Part shown: positions 1 through 7,573 of the stretch, in pieces
Layout of the letters: each line of letters begins with the position of its first letter
Numbering within the stretch: the stretch's first letter is position 1
NCBI GenBank assembly: GCA_025997795.1
Contig: BNVB01000032.1
Span: 1 to 26,028, forward strand
Length of the DNA: 26,028 nucleotides
Origin: Spirochaetia bacterium
GTDB lineage: Bacteria > Spirochaetota > Spirochaetia > Treponematales > Breznakiellaceae
Direction: 5' to 3'
The notes under the pieces: model-generated
Told to the model about the DNA's origin: nothing
What the model saw: the letters and a program-made list of their open reading frames with translations, nothing else
Databases searched by the model: none
Program-made: the position numbers and the translations under genes

Positions 1-33
1 TGCGTATCGCGGATACTCCGAACCGAGGTTCTC

Positions 34-51
34 ATCCCTCTTGAGAGGGAT
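34..51. other. Perfect 7-bp stem hairpin, possible terminator
   Basis: ATCCCTC (34-40) and GAGGGAT (45-51) form a perfect 7-bp stem with a TTGA loop. On the plus strand it is followed by only two further T residues, so it is a weak terminator candidate for a gene left of the window, or a structural part of the repeat region. Bases 1-146 hold only this hairpin and the direct repeats; no convincing gene is seen there. Confidence 0.3.
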
Positions 52-64
52 TTCCGGGCTACAT

Positions 65-124
65 GGTAAGATTTTTAACGTGAGGAATTCGTTCCCTTCG
101 GTAAGATTTTTACGTGAGGAATTG
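65..124. repeat. Short direct repeat pair with 9-bp tandem tail
   Basis: A 24-25 base unit beginning GGTAAGATTTTT and ending CGTGAGGAATT occurs at 65-89 and again at 101-124; the copies differ by one A after the T run. The second copy runs into two tandem 9-base units (GCGGGAATT, then GCGGGAATA). Short open frames across the units read as leucine/arginine/glutamate-rich peptides, which looks like repeat-derived noise, not a gene. The unit sits just past the 3' end of peptidase T. It may be a dispersed extragenic repeat, but only this locus is visible. Confidence 0.5.
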
Positions 125-146
125 CGGGAATTGCGGGAATATACCG

Positions 147-1457
147 CTATTCTGCCCAGACCCGGACAAGTTCCAGCATCAGACGGCAGGCAGCTTCCAT
201 GTCGGAAACCGCAGCCCACTCGGTAAGACTGTGGAAGTTCCGGCCCCCGGCAAAAATATTCGGCGTGGGGATGCCCAGTTCGGTAAGCCGGGAACCATCG
301 GTACCGCCCCGTATTGGTTTAAGGGTAAAAGACAGCCCGGTACGGCGGGCCGCTTCTTCCAGTTTGGCAAGAACTTCCGGGCGGCTATCGATCTTTTCCT
401 TCATATTATAGTACTGTTCTTTTGTCTCCACCCGCACCTTGCCGCCGGGAAACTGGGCCTCTATTGCCCTGGCAAATGTTTCCAGCGCAGCGGCCCGTTC
501 CCGCGCCCGGTTCAGGTTAAAGTCCCGGATATACACTTCCAGTCCGGCCTTTTCCAGAGTGCCGGAAATTTCTGTGGGGCAGTAGTACCCATAGTAAGCA
601 TCGGTGGCTTCGGGGCTTTCCGACCGGGGCAGCATTACTGCAAAGGCGGCGGCCATAAGGCATGCGTTGGCCAGTTCGCCCCGGGCCTGGCCCAGGTGTA
701 TCACCCTGCCGGAAAAATAAACCTTTGCTTCAATGGCATTAAAACATTCCGTTTCCAGCTCCCCCAGGGGGCCGCCGTCCAGGGTATAACAGGCAGTCAA
801 AGCGGGTTTTGGAATGGATGCCGCGGCGCTTTTGCCGTATGCGGAATTGCCGCCTGCCAGGGCATTAATCCGTTCCAGGGGAAAACAGGGAAGGCCCTTG
901 CCTGTTTCTTCATCGGGAGAAAAAATGATGATCACCGGGCCGTGTTTCCACTCGGGGCAGGCGCAAAGATATTCGGCCATGGTTACTATTTCGGCAATGC
1001 CCGCTTTGTCGTCGGCCCCCAAAAGCGTGGTCCCGTTGGTATGGATAATCGCCTTTCCAACCTGAGCCGCCAGACCGGAATCCACCGCAGGGTCCAGTAC
1101 CGGGCCGGCGGGGCCATTGGCTCCGGCCAAAACGATTTTTTTGCCGTCATAGTGTTCCACCACCACCGGCTGTACATCCTTGCCGGACACATCCTGAGCA
1201 GTATCCAAATGGGCCAAAAAACCAATGGCCGGTTTTGCTTCACAACCGGGACTGGGGGGAATCTTTGCAAGCACATAACAGTGGCTGGTTACTTCCACTT
1301 CGGCAAAACCCAAAGCCTTAAGCTCCTCTGCCAAAAGCCGGGCCAATTCCCACTGTCCGGCGCTGGAGGGAGTTTCCTCAATGCGGCGGTCGCTGGTGGT
1401 ACAAATCCGCACATAACGGAGAAAACGGGTAACAAGAGACTGGCTTAAATCTTCCAT
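147..1457 (-). CDS. pepT: Peptidase T (tripeptide aminopeptidase, M20 family)
   Basis: Cytoplasmic zinc aminopeptidase that removes the N-terminal residue from tripeptides, 436 aa, a little longer than the usual ~410. The M20 metal-site motifs are in order: LAHLDTAQD (His83, Asp85), GADDKAG (Asp149, bridging metal ligand), SPDEETGKG (Glu183 catalytic base, Glu184 ligand) and a late FHSLTEW motif carrying the last histidine. A dimerisation-domain insertion lies between about residues 215 and 330. The start at 1457 has no Shine-Dalgarno, and a TATAGT hexamer lies only six bases upstream, so the mRNA may be leaderless. The gene is divergent from the DUF2156 gene across 48 bases. Role is peptide nitrogen and carbon recovery. 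Family assignment is firm. Confidence 0.93.
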   Translation of the reverse strand: MEDLSQSLVTRFLRYVRICTTSDRRIEETPSSAGQWELARLLAEELKALGFAEVEVTSHCYVLAKIPPSPGCEAKPAIGFLAHLDTAQDVSGKDVQPVVVEHYDGKKIVLAGANGPAGPVLDPAVDSGLAAQVGKAIIHTNGTTLLGADDKAGIAEIVTMAEYLCACPEWKHGPVIIIFSPDEETGKGLPCFPLERINALAGGNSAYGKSAAASIPKPALTACYTLDGGPLGELETECFNAIEAKVYFSGRVIHLGQARGELANACLMAAAFAVMLPRSESPEATDAYYGYYCPTEISGTLEKAGLEVYIRDFNLNRARERAAALETFARAIEAQFPGGKVRVETKEQYYNMKEKIDSRPEVLAKLEEAARRTGLSFTLKPIRGGTDGSRLTELGIPTPNIFAGGRNFHSLTEWAAVSDMEAACRLMLELVRVWAE

Positions 1458-1463
1458 GGTGTA

Positions 1464-1496
1464 ACTATAGCATTTTACCCGCCGCCGTCATATACT
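1464..1496. promoter_or_regulatory. Divergent -10-like hexamers between pepT and DUF2156 gene
   Basis: TATAGT on the minus strand (1469 to 1464) ends six bases before the pepT start, and TATACT on the plus strand (1491-1496) ends nine bases before the ATG at 1506. Neither gene has a recognisable Shine-Dalgarno, so both transcripts may be leaderless. The -35 boxes are poor (TATGAC and TAGCAT at 17-base spacing). This is a visual call. Confidence 0.3.
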
Positions 1497-1505
1497 TTTG
1501 GTTGT

Positions 1506-2450
1506 ATGCTGATACCTGAATTTCCCGAGTTTGTGCCGATCAGCTATGAACTGCGGTCCGAAATGCACCCCCAGCTTCCCATGACTGCCGATGGTGTTTC
1601 TGAATTTACCTTTGCCAACCTGTACCTCTTCCGGCGGCGTTACCAGTACCAGGTGGCACGGGTTAAGGACAAGACCTTTATTATTTCGGGGATTCAGCCG
1701 CCGCATGCCCCTGGTGACCGTGAACAAAAATTCTTCTGTACCCCCTGCGCCGTTCCCGGCAGGGGAATTCTGGAAGAACTGTTTAAGACCCACGATTATT
1801 GGAAGGGAATCTCCGATTCGCTCCTTACTCCCGACCAGGCCCGAATGGAGGAATGGGGCCTTGAGTTTACCGAAGACCGGGACAACTTTGACTATCTGTA
1901 TCTCCGTACCGATCTGGCGGACCTGCCGGGCAAAAAGTACCACAAAAAACGCAACCTGGTAAGCCAGTTCTTTAACAACTACGACGGAACCTGGGAAGTT
2001 AAACCCCTTACGGAGGAGCTGGTTCCCGTTGCCCTAGAGATCCTGGAAAAGTGGCGGGAACAAAAGGGCTTTGACGGTGATTTTATTGCCGCTTCGGAGG
2101 CGCTTACACAGTTTAAGGGGCTTTTTCTTCAAGGCATGGTATACTGGGTGGCGGGTAAACCCGCAGGGTGGTGCCTGGGAGAACGTCTTGCCCGGGGCCG
2201 GATGTTTGCCATCCATTTTGAAAAGGCCCTGGAGGAATTTAAGGGAATCTACCAGTTTATTAACCAGCACTATGCCGCCTCGCTCCCCAAATACTTTATC
2301 CATATTAACCGGGAACAGGACCTGGGGGATGAGGGCCTTAGACAGGCAAAAATGACCTACCGGCCCTGCTGTTTTGTGCGAAAGTTTACCGCCCATAAAC
2401 GGCAGCAAGTAGTATTCCAGCCAGCAGATAGCGCCGATGCGTTGATTTGA
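1506..2450 (+). CDS. DUF2156-type acyltransferase-like protein (lysylphosphatidylglycerol synthase C-terminal-like)
   Basis: A 314-aa protein resembling stand-alone DUF2156 proteins, related to the C-terminal GNAT-like domain of MprF/lysylphosphatidylglycerol synthases. It shows the N-terminal SEFTFANLYLFRRRY-type segment, the basic KKYHKKRNLVSQF segment around residue 140, and a second GNAT-like half with GMVYWVAGKPAGWCLGE and the C-terminal HINREQDLGDEGLRQAK segment typical of the family. No membrane segments are visible, so it is predicted soluble or membrane-peripheral. The substrate is unknown; aminoacyl transfer to a lipid or other acceptor is a family-level guess. It starts without a clear Shine-Dalgarno. 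Its TGA stop overlaps the -35 box of the next promoter. Confidence 0.75.
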   Translation: MLIPEFPEFVPISYELRSEMHPQLPMTADGVSEFTFANLYLFRRRYQYQVARVKDKTFIISGIQPPHAPGDREQKFFCTPCAVPGRGILEELFKTHDYWKGISDSLLTPDQARMEEWGLEFTEDRDNFDYLYLRTDLADLPGKKYHKKRNLVSQFFNNYDGTWEVKPLTEELVPVALEILEKWREQKGFDGDFIAASEALTQFKGLFLQGMVYWVAGKPAGWCLGERLARGRMFAIHFEKALEEFKGIYQFINQHYAASLPKYFIHINREQDLGDEGLRQAKMTYRPCCFVRKFTAHKRQQVVFQPADSADALI

Positions 2451-2475
2451 CAGCGATACATTTATGCTATATCAT
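2447..2475 (+). promoter_or_regulatory. Sigma70-type promoter of the sugar/MTR cluster
   Basis: TTGACA (2447-2452, perfect -35) and TATCAT (2470-2475, five of six -10 matches) are separated by 17 bases. The predicted start is near 2482, leaving a leader of about 60 bases. The region around the -10 also carries a repeated ATGCTATAT, so neighbouring -10 registers are possible. It is the only strong promoter I see ahead of the cluster that begins at 2545. Confidence 0.65.
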
Positions 2476-2495
2476 GCTATATTATATAGATGGTA

Positions 2496-2517
2496 AATCT
2501 GCAAAAATGCGCAGATT
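2496..2517 (+). promoter_or_regulatory. Leader hairpin upstream of the binding-protein gene
   Basis: AATCTGC (2496-2502) and GCAGATT (2511-2517) pair perfectly over 7 bp around an 8-base A-rich loop, in the predicted leader. No U tract follows, so it is not a terminator; it may stabilise the mRNA 5' end. The Shine-Dalgarno AAGGAG (2533-2538) lies free downstream. Confidence 0.35.
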
Positions 2518-2544
2518 CCAGTATTCAAACCCAAGGAGAGGAAC

Positions 2545-3675
2545 ATGAAGAAATTTTCCGGTATCACCTTATTGGTGGTTCTCATTCTCGTTCTTGCCGG
2601 CTGCGGCGGTAAACCCGCCGCTTCCGGCAATGCGGAGCTCAACAAGCTGCTTACGCAGTACTTCCCCGACCAGATGAAGGACGGGGCGATCAAGATTGCA
2701 GTAGTGCGCAACCTGAACGCGGGTGATCATACCCAGCAGTTCCTGGACGGATGCGTTTCCGAAGGGCAGGCGCTGGGCTTTATCGTTGATACCTTTGTTA
2801 CCAACGGCGATAACGCCAAGTGCCAGGAAACCCTGGCCCAGGTTATCCAGAAGGATTATGACGGCATCATCCTTTCCCACGGTGAAGGCGGTTATACCTA
2901 CGACGCTCTTAAACCCGCGGTTGACAAGGGCATGAAGGTCGTAACCTTCGACTCCGTTCCTTATCTTAACGGGGATCCCAACGGCACAATCCTGACCGGT
3001 GTAACCAGCACCGCCCAGGAGGACTTCAAGCTGGCCGAGCTTTCTCTTTCTTCCATTGTAGAGAATTTCCCCGCCGACAAACTGCCGATTAAGGTTATCC
3101 GCGCCTGGATGGGCCCCGGCATTCCTCCCCTGGATCGCCGCCAGACCATCTATGACCAGTATGTACGGGATAGAAAAATCGTCGAAGTTGCCCTGGTGGG
3201 CCCGGTTGATTCTTCCAATCCCCGGGGCGGTACCCAGGATTCTTTCGCCGCTGTTCTGCCCCGCTTTGCCCCCGGCAGCGTGGATGCCATTTGGGGTTCC
3301 TATGACGAGCTTGCCAAGGGCTGCCTCCAGGCGCTGGACGATGCCGGCCGCAAGGACATCAAACTTATGTCTATCGACATTTCCAACGACGACATCAACC
3401 TGATGCTCTCACATCCCGATGTCTGGGTTTCTACCGCTGCGGTTGATCCCAAGCTTATCGGCATTGCGGACATGAGGCTTCTGGCCGCCAAGTTCGCAGG
3501 CGAACCCACTCCGGACACCTACAACCTGGATGCCCAGAGCGTAAAGACCACCCAGCTTACTTCCTCCATCAACATGACCAACATCGCCGATGTTGCTCCC
3601 GGATGGGGCCAGGAAAAAGGCGTATGGGACAGCTTTGCGTGGATGGCCGAAATAAAGGCCGCTGCCGCGAAGTAA
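2545..3675 (+). CDS. ABC sugar importer substrate-binding lipoprotein (CUT2 type)
   Basis: A 376-aa lipoprotein with a lysine-containing signal peptide and lipobox LVLAGC (lipidated Cys20), followed by a two-lobed periplasmic-binding fold of the ribose/galactose (Peripla_BP_4) type: KIAVVRNLNAGDHTQQFLDGC in lobe one, then KDYDGIILSHGEG, KVVTFDSVP and the later AIWGSYDELAKG and IKLMSIDISNDD segments. It would capture a sugar outside the cytoplasmic membrane and hand it to the ATPase/permease encoded next. The ligand cannot be read from sequence. Immediate linkage to mtnK and mtnA makes 5-methylthioribose or a related 5-modified ribose the best inference. Start is supported by AAGGAG seven bases from spacing optimum. 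The stop is followed at once by a strong hairpin. Confidence 0.9.
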   Translation: MKKFSGITLLVVLILVLAGCGGKPAASGNAELNKLLTQYFPDQMKDGAIKIAVVRNLNAGDHTQQFLDGCVSEGQALGFIVDTFVTNGDNAKCQETLAQVIQKDYDGIILSHGEGGYTYDALKPAVDKGMKVVTFDSVPYLNGDPNGTILTGVTSTAQEDFKLAELSLSSIVENFPADKLPIKVIRAWMGPGIPPLDRRQTIYDQYVRDRKIVEVALVGPVDSSNPRGGTQDSFAAVLPRFAPGSVDAIWGSYDELAKGCLQALDDAGRKDIKLMSIDISNDDINLMLSHPDVWVSTAAVDPKLIGIADMRLLAAKFAGEPTPDTYNLDAQSVKTTQLTSSINMTNIADVAPGWGQEKGVWDSFAWMAEIKAAAAK

Positions 3676-3686
3676 CAGTACTGTTA
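3673..3686. repeat. 14-bp perfect palindrome at the binding-protein stop
   Basis: The sequence TAACAGTACTGTTA is its own reverse complement and begins with the TAA stop of the binding-protein gene. It stands six bases before the larger hairpin at 3692-3721. It may add to mRNA 3'-end stability or be a protein site; no further evidence is available. Confidence 0.4.
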
Positions 3687-3691
3687 TGATA

Positions 3692-3721
3692 GAAAGCCCG
3701 GTCCGGCAGGATCGGGCTTTC
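3692..3721 (+). terminator. Intercistronic attenuator/processing hairpin
   Basis: A 13-bp stem, GAAAGCCCGGTCC (3692-3704) with GGATCGGGCTTTC (3709-3721), contains one G-T wobble and a 4-base GGCA loop. The trailing run is CTTGTATT, so termination would be partial. It lies between the binding-protein stop and the ATPase gene, where such structures typically raise the ratio of binding protein to ATPase by partial termination or by protecting the upstream mRNA. A matching arrangement exists in the second importer at 24236-24261. Confidence 0.7.
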
Positions 3722-3742
3722 CTTGTATTGAAGGGGGATGGC

Positions 3743-5266
3743 TTGGACAGGCAGAAAAAATCAACCCTGAACATGAGGGATATTTCAATAGAATTCCCCG
3801 GCGTTAAGGCACTTTCCAATGTGAACTTTAGCATGGAAAGCGGCAGAATATATGCCCTTATTGGGGCGAACGGCGCGGGCAAGTCGACGCTGATGAAGGT
3901 TCTTTCCGGGGTTAACAATCATTATACCGGACAGGTTTTTATTGATGAAAAAGAAGTGGCGATACATTCCCCCAAGGCGGCCAAGGAACTGGGCATTGAG
4001 ATAGTGTACCAGGAAGTGGATGTGGCCCTGACTCCCAGCCTTTCCGTGGCGGAAAATATCATGACCAATGTCCTGGTCAACAAAATGGGGAGCAGGCAGT
4101 TTGTAAACTGGAAATTTATTCGCAGCGCCGCTAAGGAAGCCCTTGAGCGGCTTGGCGTGAATATAGATGTGCGAAAGCCCGTCTCTGAACTGAGTCTGGC
4201 TGAAAAACAGATGGTTCTTCTGGCAAGCGCCGCAAGGGAACGCTGTAAATTTCTTGTTCTGGACGAGCCGACGGCTCCTCTTTCCAATACGGAAACGGAA
4301 AACCTTTTTAAGGTTGTCCGTTATCTGGCAAAGGAAGAAAATGTTGGTATCGTGTTTATTTCCCACCGTCTGCCGGAACTGTTTGAAATTTGCGAACATA
4401 TTACGATCATGAGGGACGCCCAGGTTGTCCAGGATATGGATATTACACCCGCCCTTACGATCAAGCAGATTGTGGAATATATGCTGGGCCGTAAATTTGA
4501 CGAGGTCTACCAGAAAAAGTCCGTTCCCATTGGGGACGTGCTTCTGGAACTGGACGGCCTTACCGAAGAAGAAGGCAAAATACACGATGTAAGCCTTACC
4601 GTACGCAGTGGCGAGATTGTCGGCATCGCGGGTCTTGTGGGTGCGGGAAAAACCGAGCTTTGTAAAACGATGTTCGGCGCATACCGTTGTTCGCAGGGCA
4701 CGGAAAAACTCAGGGGCCGGAATATCACCCCAAAATCACCCTCGCAGGCCGTTATCCGCCATCTTGCCCTGGTTCCCGAGGAACGGCGCAAGGAGGGCGT
4801 TATCGTTCTTGATTCGGTGTATGCCAACATTACCATTTCGGCGCTACATAAATTCCTCAACAAGATAGGCTTTATTGTAAAGCGCCGCCAAATTGATGCG
4901 TCCGGAAAAGTGGTAAAGGATTTGGGGATCAAAACTCCGTCGGAAAGCCAGATTGTGGCGAATCTTTCCGGAGGCAACCAGCAAAAAGTGGTCGTAGGCA
5001 AATGGCTTGTGTCCGATGCCGACGTGTATATCTTTGACGAACCGACCAAAGGCGTCGACGTGGGAGCCAAGCAGGATATCTTTAAATTGATAGAAGAGCT
5101 TGCTTCCCGGGGCAAGGGCATTATCTACGCTTCATGTGAATTCTCGGAAATTATGGCAATCGCAGACAGGGCTTATGTCATGTTTGACGGCGGCATTGTA
5201 AAAGAAGTAAAAGTAGCGGAGTCCAGCGAAAAGGAACTGCTCTACTATTCAACCGGAGGTAACTAA
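3743..5266 (+). CDS. CUT2 sugar ABC transporter double-domain ATPase
   Basis: Cytoplasmic ATPase of RbsA/MglA type with two nucleotide-binding domains. Domain one: Walker A GANGAGKST at residues 41-49, a degenerate signature LSLAEKQ, Walker B LVLDEPTAPLS. Domain two: Walker A GLVGAGKTE, signature LSGGNQQKVVVGKWL, Walker B YIFDEPTKGVDVG. I chose the TTG at 3743 (507 aa) because AAGGGGG at 3731-3737 lies five bases upstream. The longer frame opening at 3686 would translate straight through the 3692-3721 hairpin and has no Shine-Dalgarno. The protein then begins DRQKKSTLNMRDISIEFPG, normal for the family. It powers import together with the permease, which starts one base after the stop. Confidence 0.92.
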   Translation: MDRQKKSTLNMRDISIEFPGVKALSNVNFSMESGRIYALIGANGAGKSTLMKVLSGVNNHYTGQVFIDEKEVAIHSPKAAKELGIEIVYQEVDVALTPSLSVAENIMTNVLVNKMGSRQFVNWKFIRSAAKEALERLGVNIDVRKPVSELSLAEKQMVLLASAARERCKFLVLDEPTAPLSNTETENLFKVVRYLAKEENVGIVFISHRLPELFEICEHITIMRDAQVVQDMDITPALTIKQIVEYMLGRKFDEVYQKKSVPIGDVLLELDGLTEEEGKIHDVSLTVRSGEIVGIAGLVGAGKTELCKTMFGAYRCSQGTEKLRGRNITPKSPSQAVIRHLALVPEERRKEGVIVLDSVYANITISALHKFLNKIGFIVKRRQIDASGKVVKDLGIKTPSESQIVANLSGGNQQKVVVGKWLVSDADVYIFDEPTKGVDVGAKQDIFKLIEELASRGKGIIYASCEFSEIMAIADRAYVMFDGGIVKEVKVAESSEKELLYYSTGGN

Positions 5267-5267
5267 G

Positions 5268-6269
5268 ATGAGCGCAAAACTTACGGGGCGGGATCAAAAA
5301 GTCCTGGTAATTGATTTTATCGCCAAGTGGGGGGTCCTTCTTACCATCGCTATCCTGCTTGTCGTGTTTTCGGCGTCCATGCCGTTTTTCCGAAGTATAT
5401 CCAATTTTGTTACCATAATCCGGACGGTCTGTATTGTTACCATAGTTGCTATCGGCATGACCTTCGCGTTAACGGTAAACGGTATCGACCTTTCCGTAGG
5501 ATCGGCGGCCACCATGTCAAACACGGTATGTATGACCTTCTTTATCTGGTTTTCCATGGGAACCTCCATCCCAAAAACGCTTGCCGCCATACTCCTTACC
5601 ATCGCCCTTTCGCTTGTGATTGCGGCCATCAACGGCTTTCTTATTGTCAAACTAAAAATATTCGACATGCTGGCAACTCTGGCGACAATGTTCATGTTTG
5701 AAGGCGTGGCCATGACTTATGCCGGCGGCGGCGCTATCAACGAGCGCATGGTAAAACCCGACGGAACCGCCGCCACGGGAACCGTGCCGGTGTTTCTCCG
5801 CACCATGGGACGGGAGCCCTGGATCATCATTATCATGCTGGTTCTGGTATTCCTCGCTTTTCTGTTCCTTACCTACACCAAACACGGCCGTTATATGTAT
5901 GCGGTCGGCTCGAATTCCGAGGCGGCGCGGCTTTCCGGCATCAACGTGCAGAAGTACCGGATACTCGCTTACATATTCAGCGCAATTCTTGCATCCATCG
6001 GCGGCATACTTGTGGGCGCCCGCGTAGGCAATGCCCAGATCAATTCCGGCGCTCCCTACCTGATGGGAGCGGTGGCGGCGGCCCACATCGGCATCTCCGT
6101 GGCGGGTGTGGGGCGGGCCAACGCCTTTGGTACACTGGCGGGGGCCTTTCTTATCGGCGTATTGGAGAACGGCCTTATCATGGCGTCGGTTCCCTACTAT
6201 ACGGTAAACATCTTCAAGGGCCTTATCCTGGCGATTGCCCTGGCCCTTAATTCCATTAGGAAAACATAG
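5268..6269 (+). CDS. CUT2 sugar ABC transporter permease
   Basis: A 333-aa integral membrane protein of RbsC type with roughly eight to ten hydrophobic segments. The family hallmark GMTFALTVNGIDLSVGS, the loop preceding the core helices, is at about residues 63-79. The cytoplasmic coupling segment NSEAARLSGINVQKYRI follows in the second half, then the glycine-rich ILASIGGILVGARVG helix. It has Shine-Dalgarno GGAGGT (5255-5260) inside the end of the ATPase gene and starts one base after its stop, so the two are translationally linked. It probably forms a homodimeric channel for the sugar delivered by the binding protein at 2545-3675. Confidence 0.92.
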   Translation: MSAKLTGRDQKVLVIDFIAKWGVLLTIAILLVVFSASMPFFRSISNFVTIIRTVCIVTIVAIGMTFALTVNGIDLSVGSAATMSNTVCMTFFIWFSMGTSIPKTLAAILLTIALSLVIAAINGFLIVKLKIFDMLATLATMFMFEGVAMTYAGGGAINERMVKPDGTAATGTVPVFLRTMGREPWIIIIMLVLVFLAFLFLTYTKHGRYMYAVGSNSEAARLSGINVQKYRILAYIFSAILASIGGILVGARVGNAQINSGAPYLMGAVAAAHIGISVAGVGRANAFGTLAGAFLIGVLENGLIMASVPYYTVNIFKGLILAIALALNSIRKT

Positions 6270-6307
6270 CCGCAAGGCGGAAAAACATTTACATGATGGA
6301 GGGCTAT

Positions 6308-7525
6308 ATGTCGCGTTTTGACAAATACTTTTTGATGAAGGAAGGGGATATTTCCGATTATGTCCGGGATCAGATGCCGGATTATTTTTCCCAAAATGGC
6401 AAGATTACCGTCAAGGAAATAGGAGATGGCAATCTGAACTATGTGTTCCGCGCCGTGGAGGAAGGAACCGGTAAGTCCATCATCGTCAAACAGGCAGGGG
6501 AACAGCTCCGCATTTCTGCGGAAATGCGGATCACCACCGACCGCAACCGTATTGAATCGGAGATTCTTCTTATCCAGGACAAGTACGCGCCGGGACTTGT
6601 TCCCAAAATTTTCAAATACGATACGGTGATGTGCGCCTGCCTTATGGAAGACCTTTCCGATCACAGGCTGATGCGTTATGCCCTGATGGAACACGAGATA
6701 TTTCCCAAATTTGCCGAAGACATTACGACCTACATGGTTAACACCCTGCTCAACACTACCGATGTAGTGATGGAGCATAAGGCAAAAAAAGAACTGGTAA
6801 AAAGTTTTATCAATCCGGAACTCTGCGAAATTACCGAAGACCTTGTCTATACCGAGCCCTACAACGACGTCAAGGGGCGGAATATTGTGACGCCGGAAAA
6901 CCTAAACTTTGTCAAAAAAGAGCTCTACGGTGACAAGGCCCTGCATCTTGAAATCGCAAAACTTAAATTTGATTTTATGAACAACGCCCAGGCTCTGATT
7001 CACGGCGATCTCCATACGGGATCGATTTTTGTAAAGCCCGATTCGACTATAATCTTTGACCCCGAATTCGCCTTTTACGGGCCCATGGGTTACGACATCG
7101 GCAATGTCATAGCCAACCTGTTCTTTGCCTGGGACAACGGGGACGCCGCGGGTAACACATCGTTCTGCGATTGGACACTAAAAACCGCCGAAGAGGTGAT
7201 AGATCTTTTCAAAGCAAAATTCCTTGTTGAGTTTAAAAAGAAAGCCGCCGATGTGATGGCAAAAACCGAAGGTTTTGCCGAGTATTATCTTGACACGATT
7301 ATCGCCGATACCGCCGCCGGAGCGGGTACCGAGCTTATCCGGCGTACCGTCGGTATGGCCCAGGTGAAGGACGTGACCACCATCGCCGACAAAAACAAGC
7401 GTATCCGGGCAGAAAGGATCAACATACTCTGTGCCAAGGACCTGATCAAAAACCGGGTACAATTCAAAACAGGCGGTGATTTTACCGCCTCATTCCACAG
7501 GGCTATAACCGCGGCATCCAGCTAA
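6308..7525 (+). CDS. mtnK: 5-methylthioribose kinase
   Basis: Phosphorylates 5-methylthioribose at C1 with ATP, giving 5-methylthioribose-1-phosphate in the cytoplasm. The 405-aa protein has the aminoglycoside-phosphotransferase-like kinase fold. Visible parts are the glycine-rich N-lobe segment EIGDGNLNYVFR (MtnK signature), the lysine of IIVKQAGE, the catalytic loop HGDLHTGSIF (232-241, Asp234) and the metal-binding DPEFAFYGPMGYDIG (from 251). The start at ATG 6308 follows TGGAGGG (6297-6303); an in-frame ATG at 6293 lies upstream of that site and is less likely. It follows the permease by 38 bases and precedes mtnA, so import and phosphorylation are probably coupled. A related 5-modified ribose as substrate is possible. 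Confidence 0.9.
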   Translation: MSRFDKYFLMKEGDISDYVRDQMPDYFSQNGKITVKEIGDGNLNYVFRAVEEGTGKSIIVKQAGEQLRISAEMRITTDRNRIESEILLIQDKYAPGLVPKIFKYDTVMCACLMEDLSDHRLMRYALMEHEIFPKFAEDITTYMVNTLLNTTDVVMEHKAKKELVKSFINPELCEITEDLVYTEPYNDVKGRNIVTPENLNFVKKELYGDKALHLEIAKLKFDFMNNAQALIHGDLHTGSIFVKPDSTIIFDPEFAFYGPMGYDIGNVIANLFFAWDNGDAAGNTSFCDWTLKTAEEVIDLFKAKFLVEFKKKAADVMAKTEGFAEYYLDTIIADTAAGAGTELIRRTVGMAQVKDVTTIADKNKRIRAERINILCAKDLIKNRVQFKTGGDFTASFHRAITAASS

Positions 7526-7573
7526 AAAACTGCTTTTTAGTAATTAGTAATTTAACCTGAGAGGAGCATTATA

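Noticed and set aside
65..124. CRISPR-like array
   Set aside because: Only two imperfect units with a 12-base spacer, no cas genes and no further repeats.
114..1448. 444-aa plus-strand open frame opposite pepT
   Set aside because: Antisense shadow of pepT; composition is Gly/Phe/His-rich with no family motifs, while the opposite strand carries complete M20 metal motifs.
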